Source: Maritimibacter fusiformis (lineage in GTDB: Bacteria > Pseudomonadota > Alphaproteobacteria > Rhodobacterales > Rhodobacteraceae). Taken from it: a DNA stretch of 64,000 bases. The position numbers and the translations under genes are program-made. Every line of letters starts with the position of its first letter. Position 1 is the first letter of the stretch. The stretch covers positions 1-64,000 of the forward strand of contig NZ_VSIY01000005.1 of assembly GCF_008086115.1 (NCBI RefSeq). The letters are read 5' to 3'. Shown piece after piece: positions 51,878 through 60,634 of the stretch. The notes under the pieces are model-generated. The model had not been told where the DNA came from and did no database searches. It was given only the letters and a program-made list of their open reading frames with translations.

Positions 51878-53632
51878 ATGGCACATTCACAGGACGCTGG
51901 CGATGTCTCACGGCGGGTGACGCTGGCGCTGGTCGGGGCGGCGGCGGGCGTGACGCTTTACGTGCTGCTGGTCGAGTTGCCCGACCGCAGCGACAACACC
52001 CGGCTGGTTCTGACGCTGGCCAGCCTGGTCGGCGGCTTCTTCGCGCTGTTGCTGGCGGCCATCGGCCCGGTCGAGCTGGGGCGCGCGGTCATCGCCTCGG
52101 GGGCGGTCGCGGCGCTGTCCTCTGGCCTCGTGACCTGGGCCAGTTTTCGCTTTGCCGATGCCGAGGATTTCCTGTCCGCCGGGCATGGGCTGGCCGCCTA
52201 CAGCCTGCTGGTCGCCCTGCCCCTGCCGTTCCTGATTGCCGCCGCCCGCCCGGACGAAGGCTGGCGCGATTTTCCCGCGTTGTTCACCTACGCCTGGGAA
52301 ACCGTCGTCCGCTACCTCGTGGCCTGGGCCTTTACCGGCGTGGTCTGGGGCGTGATCCTGTTGTCGGACCAGGTGCTCGGGCTGGTCGGGATCGACCTGA
52401 TCGAGCGGCTGATCGACATCGACGGCGTCCCCTGGGGCGTGACCGGGGTGGCACTGGGCCTGTCGATGGCGGTCAGCTTCGAGCTTCGCGGGCTGATCCG
52501 GCCTGACCTGGTGTTGCGCCTGATGCGCCTTCTGTTGCCGGTCGTGCTGGCGGTCAGCGTGGTGTTCCTGATCGCCGCACCGATCAACGGGTTGTCACGT
52601 TTGTTCGGCGGCATCTCGGCGGCGGCCACCTTGATGGCGATGGCGATCGCGGCGGCGACCCTGATCACCGTGACGCTGGACCGCGACGACACCCGGGCGG
52701 CCCGCGCGGCGGTGCTGGTCTGGTCGGCGCGCCTCACTGCCCTGATCCTGCCGGTGCTGGGGGCGATGGCGGCCTGGGCGGTGATGGTGCGGGTGAACCA
52801 GTATGGCTGGACCCCGCCCCGGTTGGCAGCGGCCACGGCGGCGGCGGTGACGCTGGCCTATGGGCTGGCCTACGGCGTGTCGGTGCTGCGTGGCAAAGGC
52901 TGGCAGGGCCATATCCGGCAGGCCAATGTCTGGCTGGCGCTGATGCTGATTGCCACCGCCGCCCTATGGCTCAGCCCGCTCCTGAATGCCGAGCGGATCA
53001 GCGCAAATGCGCAACTGGCCCGCTACCAGGCGGGCGAGATCGACGCGGCGGGGCTGGACCTGTGGACGTTGGGGCATGACTGGGGCCGCGCCGGAGCCCG
53101 GGCCCTGGACAGGTTGCGCGACGAAAGCGACCCCGACCTTGCGCGCCACCTCGCCCTGTTCGACGCCGCCGGGTCGCGTCACGAATACCTGCGCAGCCTC
53201 GAGGGCGAGGCGATGCCCCGGCAGATAGAAGGATTGCGCAACCTTCTGGCGGTGCGCCCCGAGGGTGCCGTCCTGCCGGAGGGGTTGTTTGACGGCGACC
53301 GGAACATGACCCACTACCTGCTCGAGATACTGACCGAGCGCTGTGGCGAGACCACTCCGGGCGGGGCGCCGGGTTGTGTCGCGGTGGTGGCCGATTTCAT
53401 GCCGCTCAGCCCAGGCGATGAGGTTCTGTATTTCACGCTGTTCAACGGGGCGGTGGAAGCGACCGCCCATGCCGGCACCGCGTTCCTTCGCTCCGAGGAC
53501 GACTTCACGAGTTACGTATTCGCATCCGACCCCGGTCTGATCGACCGCATCCTGGCCGGCGACTACAGGCTTGCGCCGGTTCCGCTGAACATGCTGGTGA
53601 TCGACGGTCACGTCGCTGGCGTGTCGCCCTGA
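51878..53632 (+). CDS. DUF4153 membrane protein
   Basis: 584 residues. About ten hydrophobic segments in the first 390 residues (e.g. LVALPLPFLIAAARP, YLVAWAFTGVVWGVILLS, LLLPVVLAVSVVFLIAAPI), then a soluble C-terminal part of about 190 residues. Matches the DUF4153 pattern (WETVVRYLVAWAFTGVVWGV, LRLLLPVVLAV). Function unknown. ATG 51878 is chosen; a GGCGGGG tract stands further upstream. Divergent from lpd. Confidence 0.85.
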   Translation: MAHSQDAGDVSRRVTLALVGAAAGVTLYVLLVELPDRSDNTRLVLTLASLVGGFFALLLAAIGPVELGRAVIASGAVAALSSGLVTWASFRFADAEDFLSAGHGLAAYSLLVALPLPFLIAAARPDEGWRDFPALFTYAWETVVRYLVAWAFTGVVWGVILLSDQVLGLVGIDLIERLIDIDGVPWGVTGVALGLSMAVSFELRGLIRPDLVLRLMRLLLPVVLAVSVVFLIAAPINGLSRLFGGISAAATLMAMAIAAATLITVTLDRDDTRAARAAVLVWSARLTALILPVLGAMAAWAVMVRVNQYGWTPPRLAAATAAAVTLAYGLAYGVSVLRGKGWQGHIRQANVWLALMLIATAALWLSPLLNAERISANAQLARYQAGEIDAAGLDLWTLGHDWGRAGARALDRLRDESDPDLARHLALFDAAGSRHEYLRSLEGEAMPRQIEGLRNLLAVRPEGAVLPEGLFDGDRNMTHYLLEILTERCGETTPGGAPGCVAVVADFMPLSPGDEVLYFTLFNGAVEATAHAGTAFLRSEDDFTSYVFASDPGLIDRILAGDYRLAPVPLNMLVIDGHVAGVSP

Positions 53633-53636
53633 CGGA

Positions 53637-54209
53637 TCAGGCCTGCAATTCCCGCACAAGCGCGCCGTAGCCGCCGGCCTTGTGAAACGCCTGTTCCGGT
53701 GACGTGTCGGTGCGCGACAGCGCCGCGTTGCGATAGGGGAAACGCCCGAATCGCCGGATCACCTCGCGGTGTGCCTTGGCATGCAGCAGTTTGCTGCGAC
53801 CGCCCTTGGGCATCCGCGTCAGCATCAGGCGCACGCAGCGGTCCTGATCCATCTGGCTTTCCGAGTGCATGAGCGGCAGATAGAAGAACTGCCGCTGCGG
53901 CTCGTCGATGCGCATGTCCCAACCCTTGTCGATGGCGCATTTCGCAGCCGCCAACGCCGCCTTGTCGGTTGAGAACGCCATGCCCTCGCCGCGAAACATG
54001 TTGCGTGGGAACTGGTCGGTCAGGATCACATAGGCCAGCACATCCGGCGCGTTCGACATCCAGCTGGTCAGACCGCCGGCCTTGGCCTTCTGCCACGTGT
54101 CCAGGAACCTCGACCGGATCTCGTCGTCCAGCGCCGGGTCGGACTTGTACCAGCCCTCCGGCCCCACCTCGTCGATCCAGAATGCAAGCACCTCTTGCGG
54201 TGTTGTCAT
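53637..54209 (-). CDS. DUF924 family protein
   Basis: 190 residues. EVLAFWIDEVGPEGWYKSDPALDDEIRSRF and ILTDQFPRNMFRGEGMAFSTD are the DUF924 signature, FGRFPYRNAALSR near the end. TPR-like helical fold predicted in the family, role unknown. AAGGAGGG precedes ATG 54209. Its stop is 4 bp from that of the DUF4153 gene, converging. Confidence 0.9.
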   Translation of the reverse strand: MTTPQEVLAFWIDEVGPEGWYKSDPALDDEIRSRFLDTWQKAKAGGLTSWMSNAPDVLAYVILTDQFPRNMFRGEGMAFSTDKAALAAAKCAIDKGWDMRIDEPQRQFFYLPLMHSESQMDQDRCVRLMLTRMPKGGRSKLLHAKAHREVIRRFGRFPYRNAALSRTDTSPEQAFHKAGGYGALVRELQA

Positions 54210-54283
54210 ATCGCCCTCCTTCTGCCTCACTATGGGTCGGGCAGGTCCAAGGTTGCAAAAGTGCAATAGCCCATCAAGCGATA

Positions 54284-55615
54284 TTATTCGTGCTGCGCGG
54301 TCCGTTGCGGATTTGCCGCGTCTTCGTCTTCACTGTCGGCGCGGTCGGGGTCATCGTCCGCCGCCTCCTCGGCTGCCTCTTCGACCGCTTCAACGTAAAG
54401 CTCCTGGGCCATGTCGACGGCCACGGGCGACGAGGATTGCAGGACCGGCGCATAGGTCACGGTCTCGTCGACAGTGGGCGACGGCCGCCGGGTCGAGCGA
54501 TACATCCCGTAGGCCAACAGCACGACGAGGATCATGCACAGATACAGGAAAAAGCCCGAAGGTCCGAACACCCCCAGCGCCCAGCCGGTCACGATTGGCC
54601 CGGCGATCGCGCCGAAGCCGTTCACGAACATCAACCCCGACGACGCGGCCGCCATTTCCTCGACCTCGAGAAAGTCGTTGGTATGCGCAAGCAGCAACGC
54701 ATAGAGCGGGTTGGTCATGCCGCCGACCAGGAACGCCGAGACCAGCAGCGCCGGGTAGAGGCCGGGCAGCACCACCGGCCCCAGGGCGGCCAGCGCCGCC
54801 AGCCCGGCGGTGAAATTGATCAGCCGGCGCCGGTCCATCCGGTCGGACAGCCAGCCGATCGGGTATTGCAGCACCAGCCCGCCGACATAGAACATCGAGA
54901 TGAACAGCGACAGTTGCGGCACGCTTAGCCCCGCCTGGGTGCCGAACACCGCCGCCATGCCGAACTGGGCCGAGAACACCGCCCCGATCAGCGCCACGCC
55001 GACCAGTCCGAGGGGAGATTTGTGAAACAACTGCACCAGCGTCATGCGCTTGGTGGTCTCGAAGGCCGGTGTCGGGTTGATCGACAGAAGAATCGGCGCA
55101 AACGCGATCGAAACCAGCACCGAGGGCAGGATGAACAGGATGAAGCCGCCCGGATCGGCCAGCAACACCAGCCCCTGCGCCGCGATGATGCCGATCATCT
55201 GCACCAGGATATAGAGCGACAGCGACTGCCCGCGGGTTTCGTTGGTGGCGGCGTTGTTCAGCCAGCTTTCGGCGGTGACGTAGACGCCGGAGAAACAGAA
55301 CCCGATCACCACCCGCAGCACCGTCCAGGATATCGGATCGGTTGCCACCGGATAGAGCACCAGCACCGCCGAGATCAGACTGCCGAGCGCGGCGAAGACC
55401 CGCACGTGGCCGACCCGCCGGATCAGTTCCGGCGCGGCGCGCGAGCCGCCGAGAAAGCCCACGAAATAGGCCGACATGACCACCGACATCTCGAAGGTCG
55501 TAAACCCTTCGAGCGCCCCACGCAGGCCCAGAAGGGTGCCCTGGATGCCGTTTCCGACCATCAGGAGCATGATACCCAGAAGCAGGGGCCAGGAGGTTTT
55601 CAGCACAACAAACAT
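54284..55615 (-). CDS. MFS transporter with acidic C-terminal tail
   Basis: 443 residues. Twelve membrane segments of a major facilitator; begins FVVLKTSWPLLLGIMLLMVGNG. GWLSDRMDRRRLINF is the loop 8-9 motif typical of the family, and GFCFSGVYVTAESWLNNAA marks the YcaD-like (TMEM/UMF group) subgroup. The last 60 residues are an acidic tail (EAVEEAAEEAADDD). ATG 55615 with GAGGGCG upstream is chosen over ATG 55651, which would add 12 residues. Substrate unknown. Confidence 0.85.
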   Translation of the reverse strand: MFVVLKTSWPLLLGIMLLMVGNGIQGTLLGLRGALEGFTTFEMSVVMSAYFVGFLGGSRAAPELIRRVGHVRVFAALGSLISAVLVLYPVATDPISWTVLRVVIGFCFSGVYVTAESWLNNAATNETRGQSLSLYILVQMIGIIAAQGLVLLADPGGFILFILPSVLVSIAFAPILLSINPTPAFETTKRMTLVQLFHKSPLGLVGVALIGAVFSAQFGMAAVFGTQAGLSVPQLSLFISMFYVGGLVLQYPIGWLSDRMDRRRLINFTAGLAALAALGPVVLPGLYPALLVSAFLVGGMTNPLYALLLAHTNDFLEVEEMAAASSGLMFVNGFGAIAGPIVTGWALGVFGPSGFFLYLCMILVVLLAYGMYRSTRRPSPTVDETVTYAPVLQSSSPVAVDMAQELYVEAVEEAAEEAADDDPDRADSEDEDAANPQRTAQHE

Positions 55616-55693
55616 CACGCGCCCTCGTTCTGCACTTGTGCTGGTTAACATCGCGGGCGCGGGCTGTCATCACGCCCCCGACTCGTATCGACC

Positions 55694-56323
55694 TCAGAGC
55701 GACGTCACCCAGAGGATCGTCGCATCCTCGTCCGACACCGAGATCACGTTGTGGCCCATCGAGGCGTCGTAATAGGCGCTGTCGCCACGCCGCATCTCGA
55801 CCGGCTCGTAAAACTCGGTGATCAGGCGGATCGCGCCGGTCAGCACATAGAGGAATTCCTCGCCGTCATGGCGCACCCAGCCGTCGAACTCGTCGAACGA
55901 CCGCGCGCGAACCCGGGCGCGGTAAGGCAGCATCGCCTTCTTGGTCAGGGCACCCGCCAGAAGCTCGTGCTCATAGGTCGCGGTCGGATGCGCCTGGCCT
56001 TCGCCGGACTTGGTCACCGTCATCCGCCCCGAGACGCGCGCCTCCTGCGGCGGGGTGAACAGTTGCGGCACCGAGATTTCCAGCCCGGTGGCCAGTTTTT
56101 TCAGCGCGTCATAGGTCGGCGACATCTGCCCGTTCTCGATCTTCGAGAGCGTCGAGCGTGCCAGCCCGGCCTGTCGGGCGGCCTGATCCAATGTCCAGCC
56201 GCGCGATTTGCGCAGCGCCCGGACCCGCGCGCCAAGATCGAGCGGCTGCGGGTCCGCCGCCGGCAATCCGCTTTCGCGGGCCAGCCGGATCAGGCTGGGC
56301 TGGGTATTGGGATCGTGGTCCAT
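55694..56323 (-). CDS. XRE-family regulator with C-terminal cupin
   Basis: 209 residues. Helix-turn-helix at about 30-85 (RVRALRKSRGWTLDQAARQA, LARSTLSKIENGQMSPTYDA) followed by a cupin (HDGEEFLYVLTGAIRLITEF, EMRRGDSAYYDASMGHNVIS). Regulators of this type sense small acids or amines and control catabolic genes. It is divergent from the acyl-CoA ligase gene with 64 bp between starts, and upstream on the same strand of the MFS gene, so both are candidate targets. Confidence 0.88.
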   Translation of the reverse strand: MDHDPNTQPSLIRLARESGLPAADPQPLDLGARVRALRKSRGWTLDQAARQAGLARSTLSKIENGQMSPTYDALKKLATGLEISVPQLFTPPQEARVSGRMTVTKSGEGQAHPTATYEHELLAGALTKKAMLPYRARVRARSFDEFDGWVRHDGEEFLYVLTGAIRLITEFYEPVEMRRGDSAYYDASMGHNVISVSDEDATILWVTSL

Positions 56324-56387
56324 GAGAGTCTATAAGCCGCAACAGGGGCCGCTTGCAACGCCCGGCAGGCATGCCATACCTGCGGAT

Positions 56388-57938
56388 ATGTTGTCCATCG
56401 ACGCCCCCGGCCCCCGCCTTGCCCCGCCACCCGCCGCCTTCAACCTGGCGCAATACGTGCTGGCCGACGGTGCTGCGCATCCCGACAAGCTGGCGCTGTC
56501 GGTGGTCGGCCCGACGCGGTCCGATGACTGGAGCCATGCCCGGCTGTCGCGTGCCGTGCTCGGCATCGCGGGCGGGTTTCAGGCACTTGGCCTCGCGCCG
56601 GGCTCGCGGGTGCTCTTGCGGCTTGGCAACAGTGTCGAGTTTCCGCTGGCCTTTCTTGGCGCCATCGCCGCCGGGCTGGTGCCGGTGCCGACCTCGTCAC
56701 AACTGACCGGGGCCGAGATCACGCCGATGGCCGGGATGCTCGACCCCGCCCTGATCGTGGCCGGGCCGGGCATCGCCCTGCCAGCGCCCCTGCCCGCCCC
56801 GGTGATCACCGAGGCCGAGTTGCACGACCTCGCGGGCCATGCCCCGGCCGCGCCGGTGATGGGCGATCCCGACCGCCCGGCCTATGCGGTCTTCACCTCC
56901 GGCACCTCGGGCACGCCGCGCGCCGTGGTTCATGCCCACCGCGCGATCTGGGCGCGGCGGATGATGTGGGATGGCTGGTATGGGCTGCGGCCCGACGACC
57001 GGCTGATGCACGCGGGCGCCTTCAACTGGACCTATACGCTGGGCACCGGCTTGATGGACCCGTGGAGCCGGGGCGCGACCGCCCTGATCCCCGCCGCGGA
57101 CACCAGGGTTGCCGATCTGCCGGGGCTGATGGCGGCGCACAACGCGACCATTTTCGCCGCGGCCCCCGGCGTCTATCGCCAGATGCTGCGCCACGACCTG
57201 CCGCCGCTGCCGACGCTGCGCCACGGCCTGAGCGCGGGCGAGAAACTGGCCGAGAGCATCCGCGACGCGTGGCAGGGGGCGACCGGCACCGCGATCTACG
57301 AGGCGTTCGGGATGTCGGAATGCTCGACCTTCGTCTCGGGCGCACCGGACCGCCCGGCGCCCACCGGCACGCTGGGCCGCGCGCAACCCGGGCGGCGGAT
57401 CGCGGTTCTGGGCGCGGATGGCCCGGTTCGGCGCGCCACCCCCGGCGTGCTGGCGGTCGCGGCGGACGATCCGGGGCTGATGCTGGGCTATCTCGGGGCC
57501 GAGGATGAGACCCGCGCACGCTTTCGCGATGGCTGGTTCGTGACCGGCGACAGCGTGAGCATGGCCAAGGACGGCGCCATCACCTATCTGGGGCGCGAGG
57601 ACGACATGATGAACGCCGGTGGCTATCGCGTCTCGCCGGTCGAGGTGGAGGCGGCGATGGCGGCGCATCCGGGCGTCCACGAGGCCGCCTGCCTGACCCT
57701 CAAGGTCAGCGACAGCGCCAGCGTGATCGCCTGTTTCTACGTGCCCGAGGCAGCCCCCACCGAACAGGTGGACCTGTCCGCCCACGCCCACACCCGTCTG
57801 GCCCATTACAAATGCCCCCGCCTGTTCGTCGCCGTCGACGCCCTGCCGCGCGGAGCCAACAACAAGCTCTTGCGCCGGGTGCTGCGCGACCGGGTCGAGG
57901 CGGGCGAGATCGCGGTGCCGGGTCTTCGCGCCGGGTGA
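56388..57938 (+). CDS. AMP-forming acyl-CoA (benzoate-CoA ligase-like) synthetase
   Basis: 516 residues of the ANL superfamily. Phosphate loop FTSGTSGTPRAV (the usual final Lys is Arg), YEAFGMSECSTFVSG, GWFVTGDSVSMAKDGAITYL with the adenylate-binding Asp, GREDDMMNAGGYRVSPVEVE hinge and the C-terminal catalytic Lys region PRGANNKLLRR. Activates a carboxylic acid as acyl-AMP and then acyl-CoA; substrate unknown, aromatic or fatty acids likely. ATG 56388 begins the homologous part; the open frame upstream overlaps the regulator gene. Confidence 0.86.
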   Translation: MLSIDAPGPRLAPPPAAFNLAQYVLADGAAHPDKLALSVVGPTRSDDWSHARLSRAVLGIAGGFQALGLAPGSRVLLRLGNSVEFPLAFLGAIAAGLVPVPTSSQLTGAEITPMAGMLDPALIVAGPGIALPAPLPAPVITEAELHDLAGHAPAAPVMGDPDRPAYAVFTSGTSGTPRAVVHAHRAIWARRMMWDGWYGLRPDDRLMHAGAFNWTYTLGTGLMDPWSRGATALIPAADTRVADLPGLMAAHNATIFAAAPGVYRQMLRHDLPPLPTLRHGLSAGEKLAESIRDAWQGATGTAIYEAFGMSECSTFVSGAPDRPAPTGTLGRAQPGRRIAVLGADGPVRRATPGVLAVAADDPGLMLGYLGAEDETRARFRDGWFVTGDSVSMAKDGAITYLGREDDMMNAGGYRVSPVEVEAAMAAHPGVHEAACLTLKVSDSASVIACFYVPEAAPTEQVDLSAHAHTRLAHYKCPRLFVAVDALPRGANNKLLRRVLRDRVEAGEIAVPGLRAG

Positions 57939-58022
57939 AGCGCCCGCGTCACCCGGCCGCGTCACCCGAATGTGTCGCGCCCGCCCCTTTCCCCGGGCGG
58001 ATTTCCCGGCTAGGCATGGCCC

Positions 58023-58667
58023 ATGGTTGATCTTTTCATCTTTTCCGATCCGATCTGCCCGTGGTGCTACATCGGCAAGGCGCGGCTGTTTCAGGCGCTG
58101 GAACAGCGGCCCGATCACCCGTTCCGGATCGAATGGCACCCGTTCATGCTGAACCCCGACATGCCGCCCGAGGGGATGGACCGGCGCGCCTATCTCGAAG
58201 CAAAGTTCGGCGGGCAGGAGGGCGCGGTGAAGGCCTATCTGCCGGTGCTGGAGGCCGCCGAGGCCTCTGGTCTCAGCATTGACCTCGAACGCATGGCGCG
58301 CACGCCCAGCACGCTGGACGCGCACCGGCTGATCCACTGGGCCGGCATCGAGGGGCGCCAGACCCCGGTGGTTTCGGCGCTGTTTCGGGCCTATTTCACC
58401 GAAGGCCGCGACATCGGCGACCGCGAGGTGCTGGCGGATATCGCCGAGGCTTGCGAAATGGACCGCGCGGTGGTCGCGCGGCTGCTGGTCACCGGCGCGG
58501 ATGCCGAGGATATCCGCGCGCGTGCCGAGGATGCGCGGCAAAAGGGCGTGAATGCGGTGCCGACCTTCGTGGTCGCGGGCCGGCACGTGGTGCCGGGGGC
58601 GCAGCCGGTCGAGCTGTGGCTGAAGGTGATCGACGAGATCGCGGCGCAGGTCGACCCCGCCACCTGA
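58023..58667 (+). CDS. DsbA-family oxidoreductase, FrnE type
   Basis: 214 residues without a signal peptide, so cytoplasmic. Thioredoxin fold with an inserted helical domain; active site Cys12-Pro-Trp-Cys15 in SDPICPWCYIGKARL; cis-Pro loop in GVNAVPTFVVAGRHVV. FrnE proteins act as disulfide isomerases/oxidoreductases in redox stress. Follows the acyl-CoA ligase by 84 bp on the same strand. Confidence 0.9.
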   Translation: MVDLFIFSDPICPWCYIGKARLFQALEQRPDHPFRIEWHPFMLNPDMPPEGMDRRAYLEAKFGGQEGAVKAYLPVLEAAEASGLSIDLERMARTPSTLDAHRLIHWAGIEGRQTPVVSALFRAYFTEGRDIGDREVLADIAEACEMDRAVVARLLVTGADAEDIRARAEDARQKGVNAVPTFVVAGRHVVPGAQPVELWLKVIDEIAAQVDPAT

Positions 58668-58733
58668 TCTCGCGCTCAGGCGCTGGCCAATCCCCACCGC
58701 TTCGGGCATGACAGGCGCAGACAAGGATTTCCC

Positions 58734-59987
58734 ATGCGCCGCCTCTTTTCCCCAAGCCGCCCGCCGGCCTTTGCCGAACTGGTCATATTGCTGGCCGCCC
58801 TGATGTCGCTGATGGCGTTCTCGATCGATTCGATCATGCCCGCCCTGCCCGACATCGCCGCCGAATTCGTGCCTGACGAGGTCAGCCGGGCGCAACTGGT
58901 GATCTCGGCCTTCGTGCTGGGCACCGGCTTTGGCCAATTGTTCATCGGCCCGTTCTCCGACAGCTATGGCCGTCGCGCCGCGCTGAGCCTTGGCGTCGGG
59001 CTGTTCGTTCTGGGCGCCATCGCGGGGATCGTGGCGAACTCGCTCGAGGCGCTGCTGGCGGCGCGGTTCCTGCAAGGCCTTGGCGCGGCGGCGGGACGCG
59101 TGGTCAGCCAGTCGGTGACGCGCGACCTGTTCTCGGGCCGGGCGCAGGCGCGGGTCGGCTCGCTGATCTTCACCTTTTTCGTCATCGTCCCGGCGATCGC
59201 GCCGCTGATCGGGCAGCAGATCATCGCGCTGGCCGGGTGGCACGGGTTGTTCGGCGCCTATGTGGCGCTCGGACTGACGGTGCTGACATGGTTCTTGCTG
59301 CGCCAGCCCGAAACACTGGCGGATGAACATCGCCGCGTCTTCCGGCCCGGCAGGATCTGGGAGGCGGTAGCCGAAGTGCTGCGCTCCGCCGTGGCGATGC
59401 GCTACCTCGTGGTGATGACGCTCGGGTTCGGGCAACTCATGGCCTACATCAGTTCGGCGCAGGAGGTCTATGTCGAGGCGCTGGGCGCGGGCGACCGCTT
59501 TGCGCTCTATTTCGCCGGCGTCGCGCTGGTGTCAGGCACATCAGGCGTGATCAACGCGCGCCTGGTGATGCGGCTTGGGATGCGCCCCCTGGCCAGCGCC
59601 GCCTTTGGCAGCCAGTTGCTGATCGCGGGCGCGGTCTGGGCGCTGTGGGCGGCGGGGGTTTTCGACGGGTTGTCGCAGCACACGCAGTTGTGGATCTTCA
59701 TCGCCTGGTCGGTGACGCTGTTCTTCATGAACGGGCTGACATTCGGCAACGTCACCGCATTGGCGATGGAGCCGCTGGGCCATATCGCGGGCACCGCCAG
59801 CGCGGTGATCGGCGCGTTCAGTTCGATCCTCGCGGTGGCGATCGCGGTGCCGGTCGGGCTGGCCTTCGACGGCAGCCCGAAACCCCTGATGCTGGGCGTC
59901 GCGATCTGTTCCGCGGTCGCCTTCGCGCTGGTCTGGACCGACCGGGGCCGGGACCGGGCGCAGGACAGCACCTACCGCGACAGATAG
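58734..59987 (+). CDS. Bcr/CflA-type multidrug efflux MFS transporter
   Basis: 417 residues, twelve membrane segments. SLMAFSIDSIMPALPDIAAE and FGQLFIGPFSDSYGRRAALS match the Bcr/CflA drug:proton antiporters (motif A in loop 2-3), and RFLQGLGAAAGRVVSQSVTRD is the conserved motif C region. Likely exports drugs or metabolites. Its 3' end overlaps the converging secreted-protein gene by 16 bp. Confidence 0.9.
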   Translation: MRRLFSPSRPPAFAELVILLAALMSLMAFSIDSIMPALPDIAAEFVPDEVSRAQLVISAFVLGTGFGQLFIGPFSDSYGRRAALSLGVGLFVLGAIAGIVANSLEALLAARFLQGLGAAAGRVVSQSVTRDLFSGRAQARVGSLIFTFFVIVPAIAPLIGQQIIALAGWHGLFGAYVALGLTVLTWFLLRQPETLADEHRRVFRPGRIWEAVAEVLRSAVAMRYLVVMTLGFGQLMAYISSAQEVYVEALGAGDRFALYFAGVALVSGTSGVINARLVMRLGMRPLASAAFGSQLLIAGAVWALWAAGVFDGLSQHTQLWIFIAWSVTLFFMNGLTFGNVTALAMEPLGHIAGTASAVIGAFSSILAVAIAVPVGLAFDGSPKPLMLGVAICSAVAFALVWTDRGRDRAQDSTYRDR

Positions 59988-60556
59988 ACCTCGCGCGCGC
60001 CCTGGGCACTGTTCCACATCGTGCCGATGGCGGTGTGGCTGTCGAGAAAGCTGTAGACCCCGCCCGAACTGCGCGCGCCGATGCCATAGGTCCAGGTGAA
60101 TTGCGGCGCGAGGCCGATCTCGCAATCCGTGACCAGCCCGATATCCTCCAGCGAGACCTTCACGGCATGGGCCGCCTCGGGCAGCGCTTGCTGTCGGATC
60201 GGGTCGTAGCGCAACTCCTTGCGGGTGCCATAGACCGGCCTGAGTTCGATCTTGGTGCCGTTGGCCAGAATGTAGATGCGCCCACGCTCGAAGGTGATAT
60301 TCGCGGTAAAAGCGTGAACCCCGGCGGTAAAACCAAGGCCGGGCGCCTCGGCGGACCATGTGCCGGCGATCCGGGGGCCGATTTCATCGAGCTTGAACTG
60401 CCCCGCCGACACGTCCGGGCCGCAGACCATGTTCGGTTCGGGCGGCACCACGTCGTCCTGCGCCAGCGCCGGGGCCGAGGCGAAAAGACCAACCACAACG
60501 ACACCGCGCATAAGCGTCCTGGCAAGTGGGAACACGCGTTTCAGGCTCGATGACAT
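59972..60556 (-). CDS. Secreted protein of unknown function
   Basis: 194 residues. Signal peptide (RGVVVVGLFASAPALAQ, cut near residue 34); mature part with two cysteines (VCGPD, DCEIG) and a beta-rich look (GFTAGVHAFTANITFERGRI, IELRPVYGTRKELRYDP). GGAGG precedes ATG 60556. I do not recognise the family. It lies 78 bp downstream of mfd on the same strand. Confidence 0.7.
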   Translation of the reverse strand: MSSSLKRVFPLARTLMRGVVVVGLFASAPALAQDDVVPPEPNMVCGPDVSAGQFKLDEIGPRIAGTWSAEAPGLGFTAGVHAFTANITFERGRIYILANGTKIELRPVYGTRKELRYDPIRQQALPEAAHAVKVSLEDIGLVTDCEIGLAPQFTWTYGIGARSSGGVYSFLDSHTAIGTMWNSAQGAREVYLSR

Positions 60557-60634
60557 GTCGACCTCCAATCTGGCTACCCAAGGCTTCGGATCAACCTTGA
60601 CCGACAACCACCGGGCAGTCATCCCATTTTTCGC

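Noticed and set aside
56697..59435. 912-codon minus-strand open frame opposite the acyl-CoA ligase, DsbA and MFS genes
   Set aside because: Antisense to three genes with clear catalytic motifs; no protein-like features of its own.
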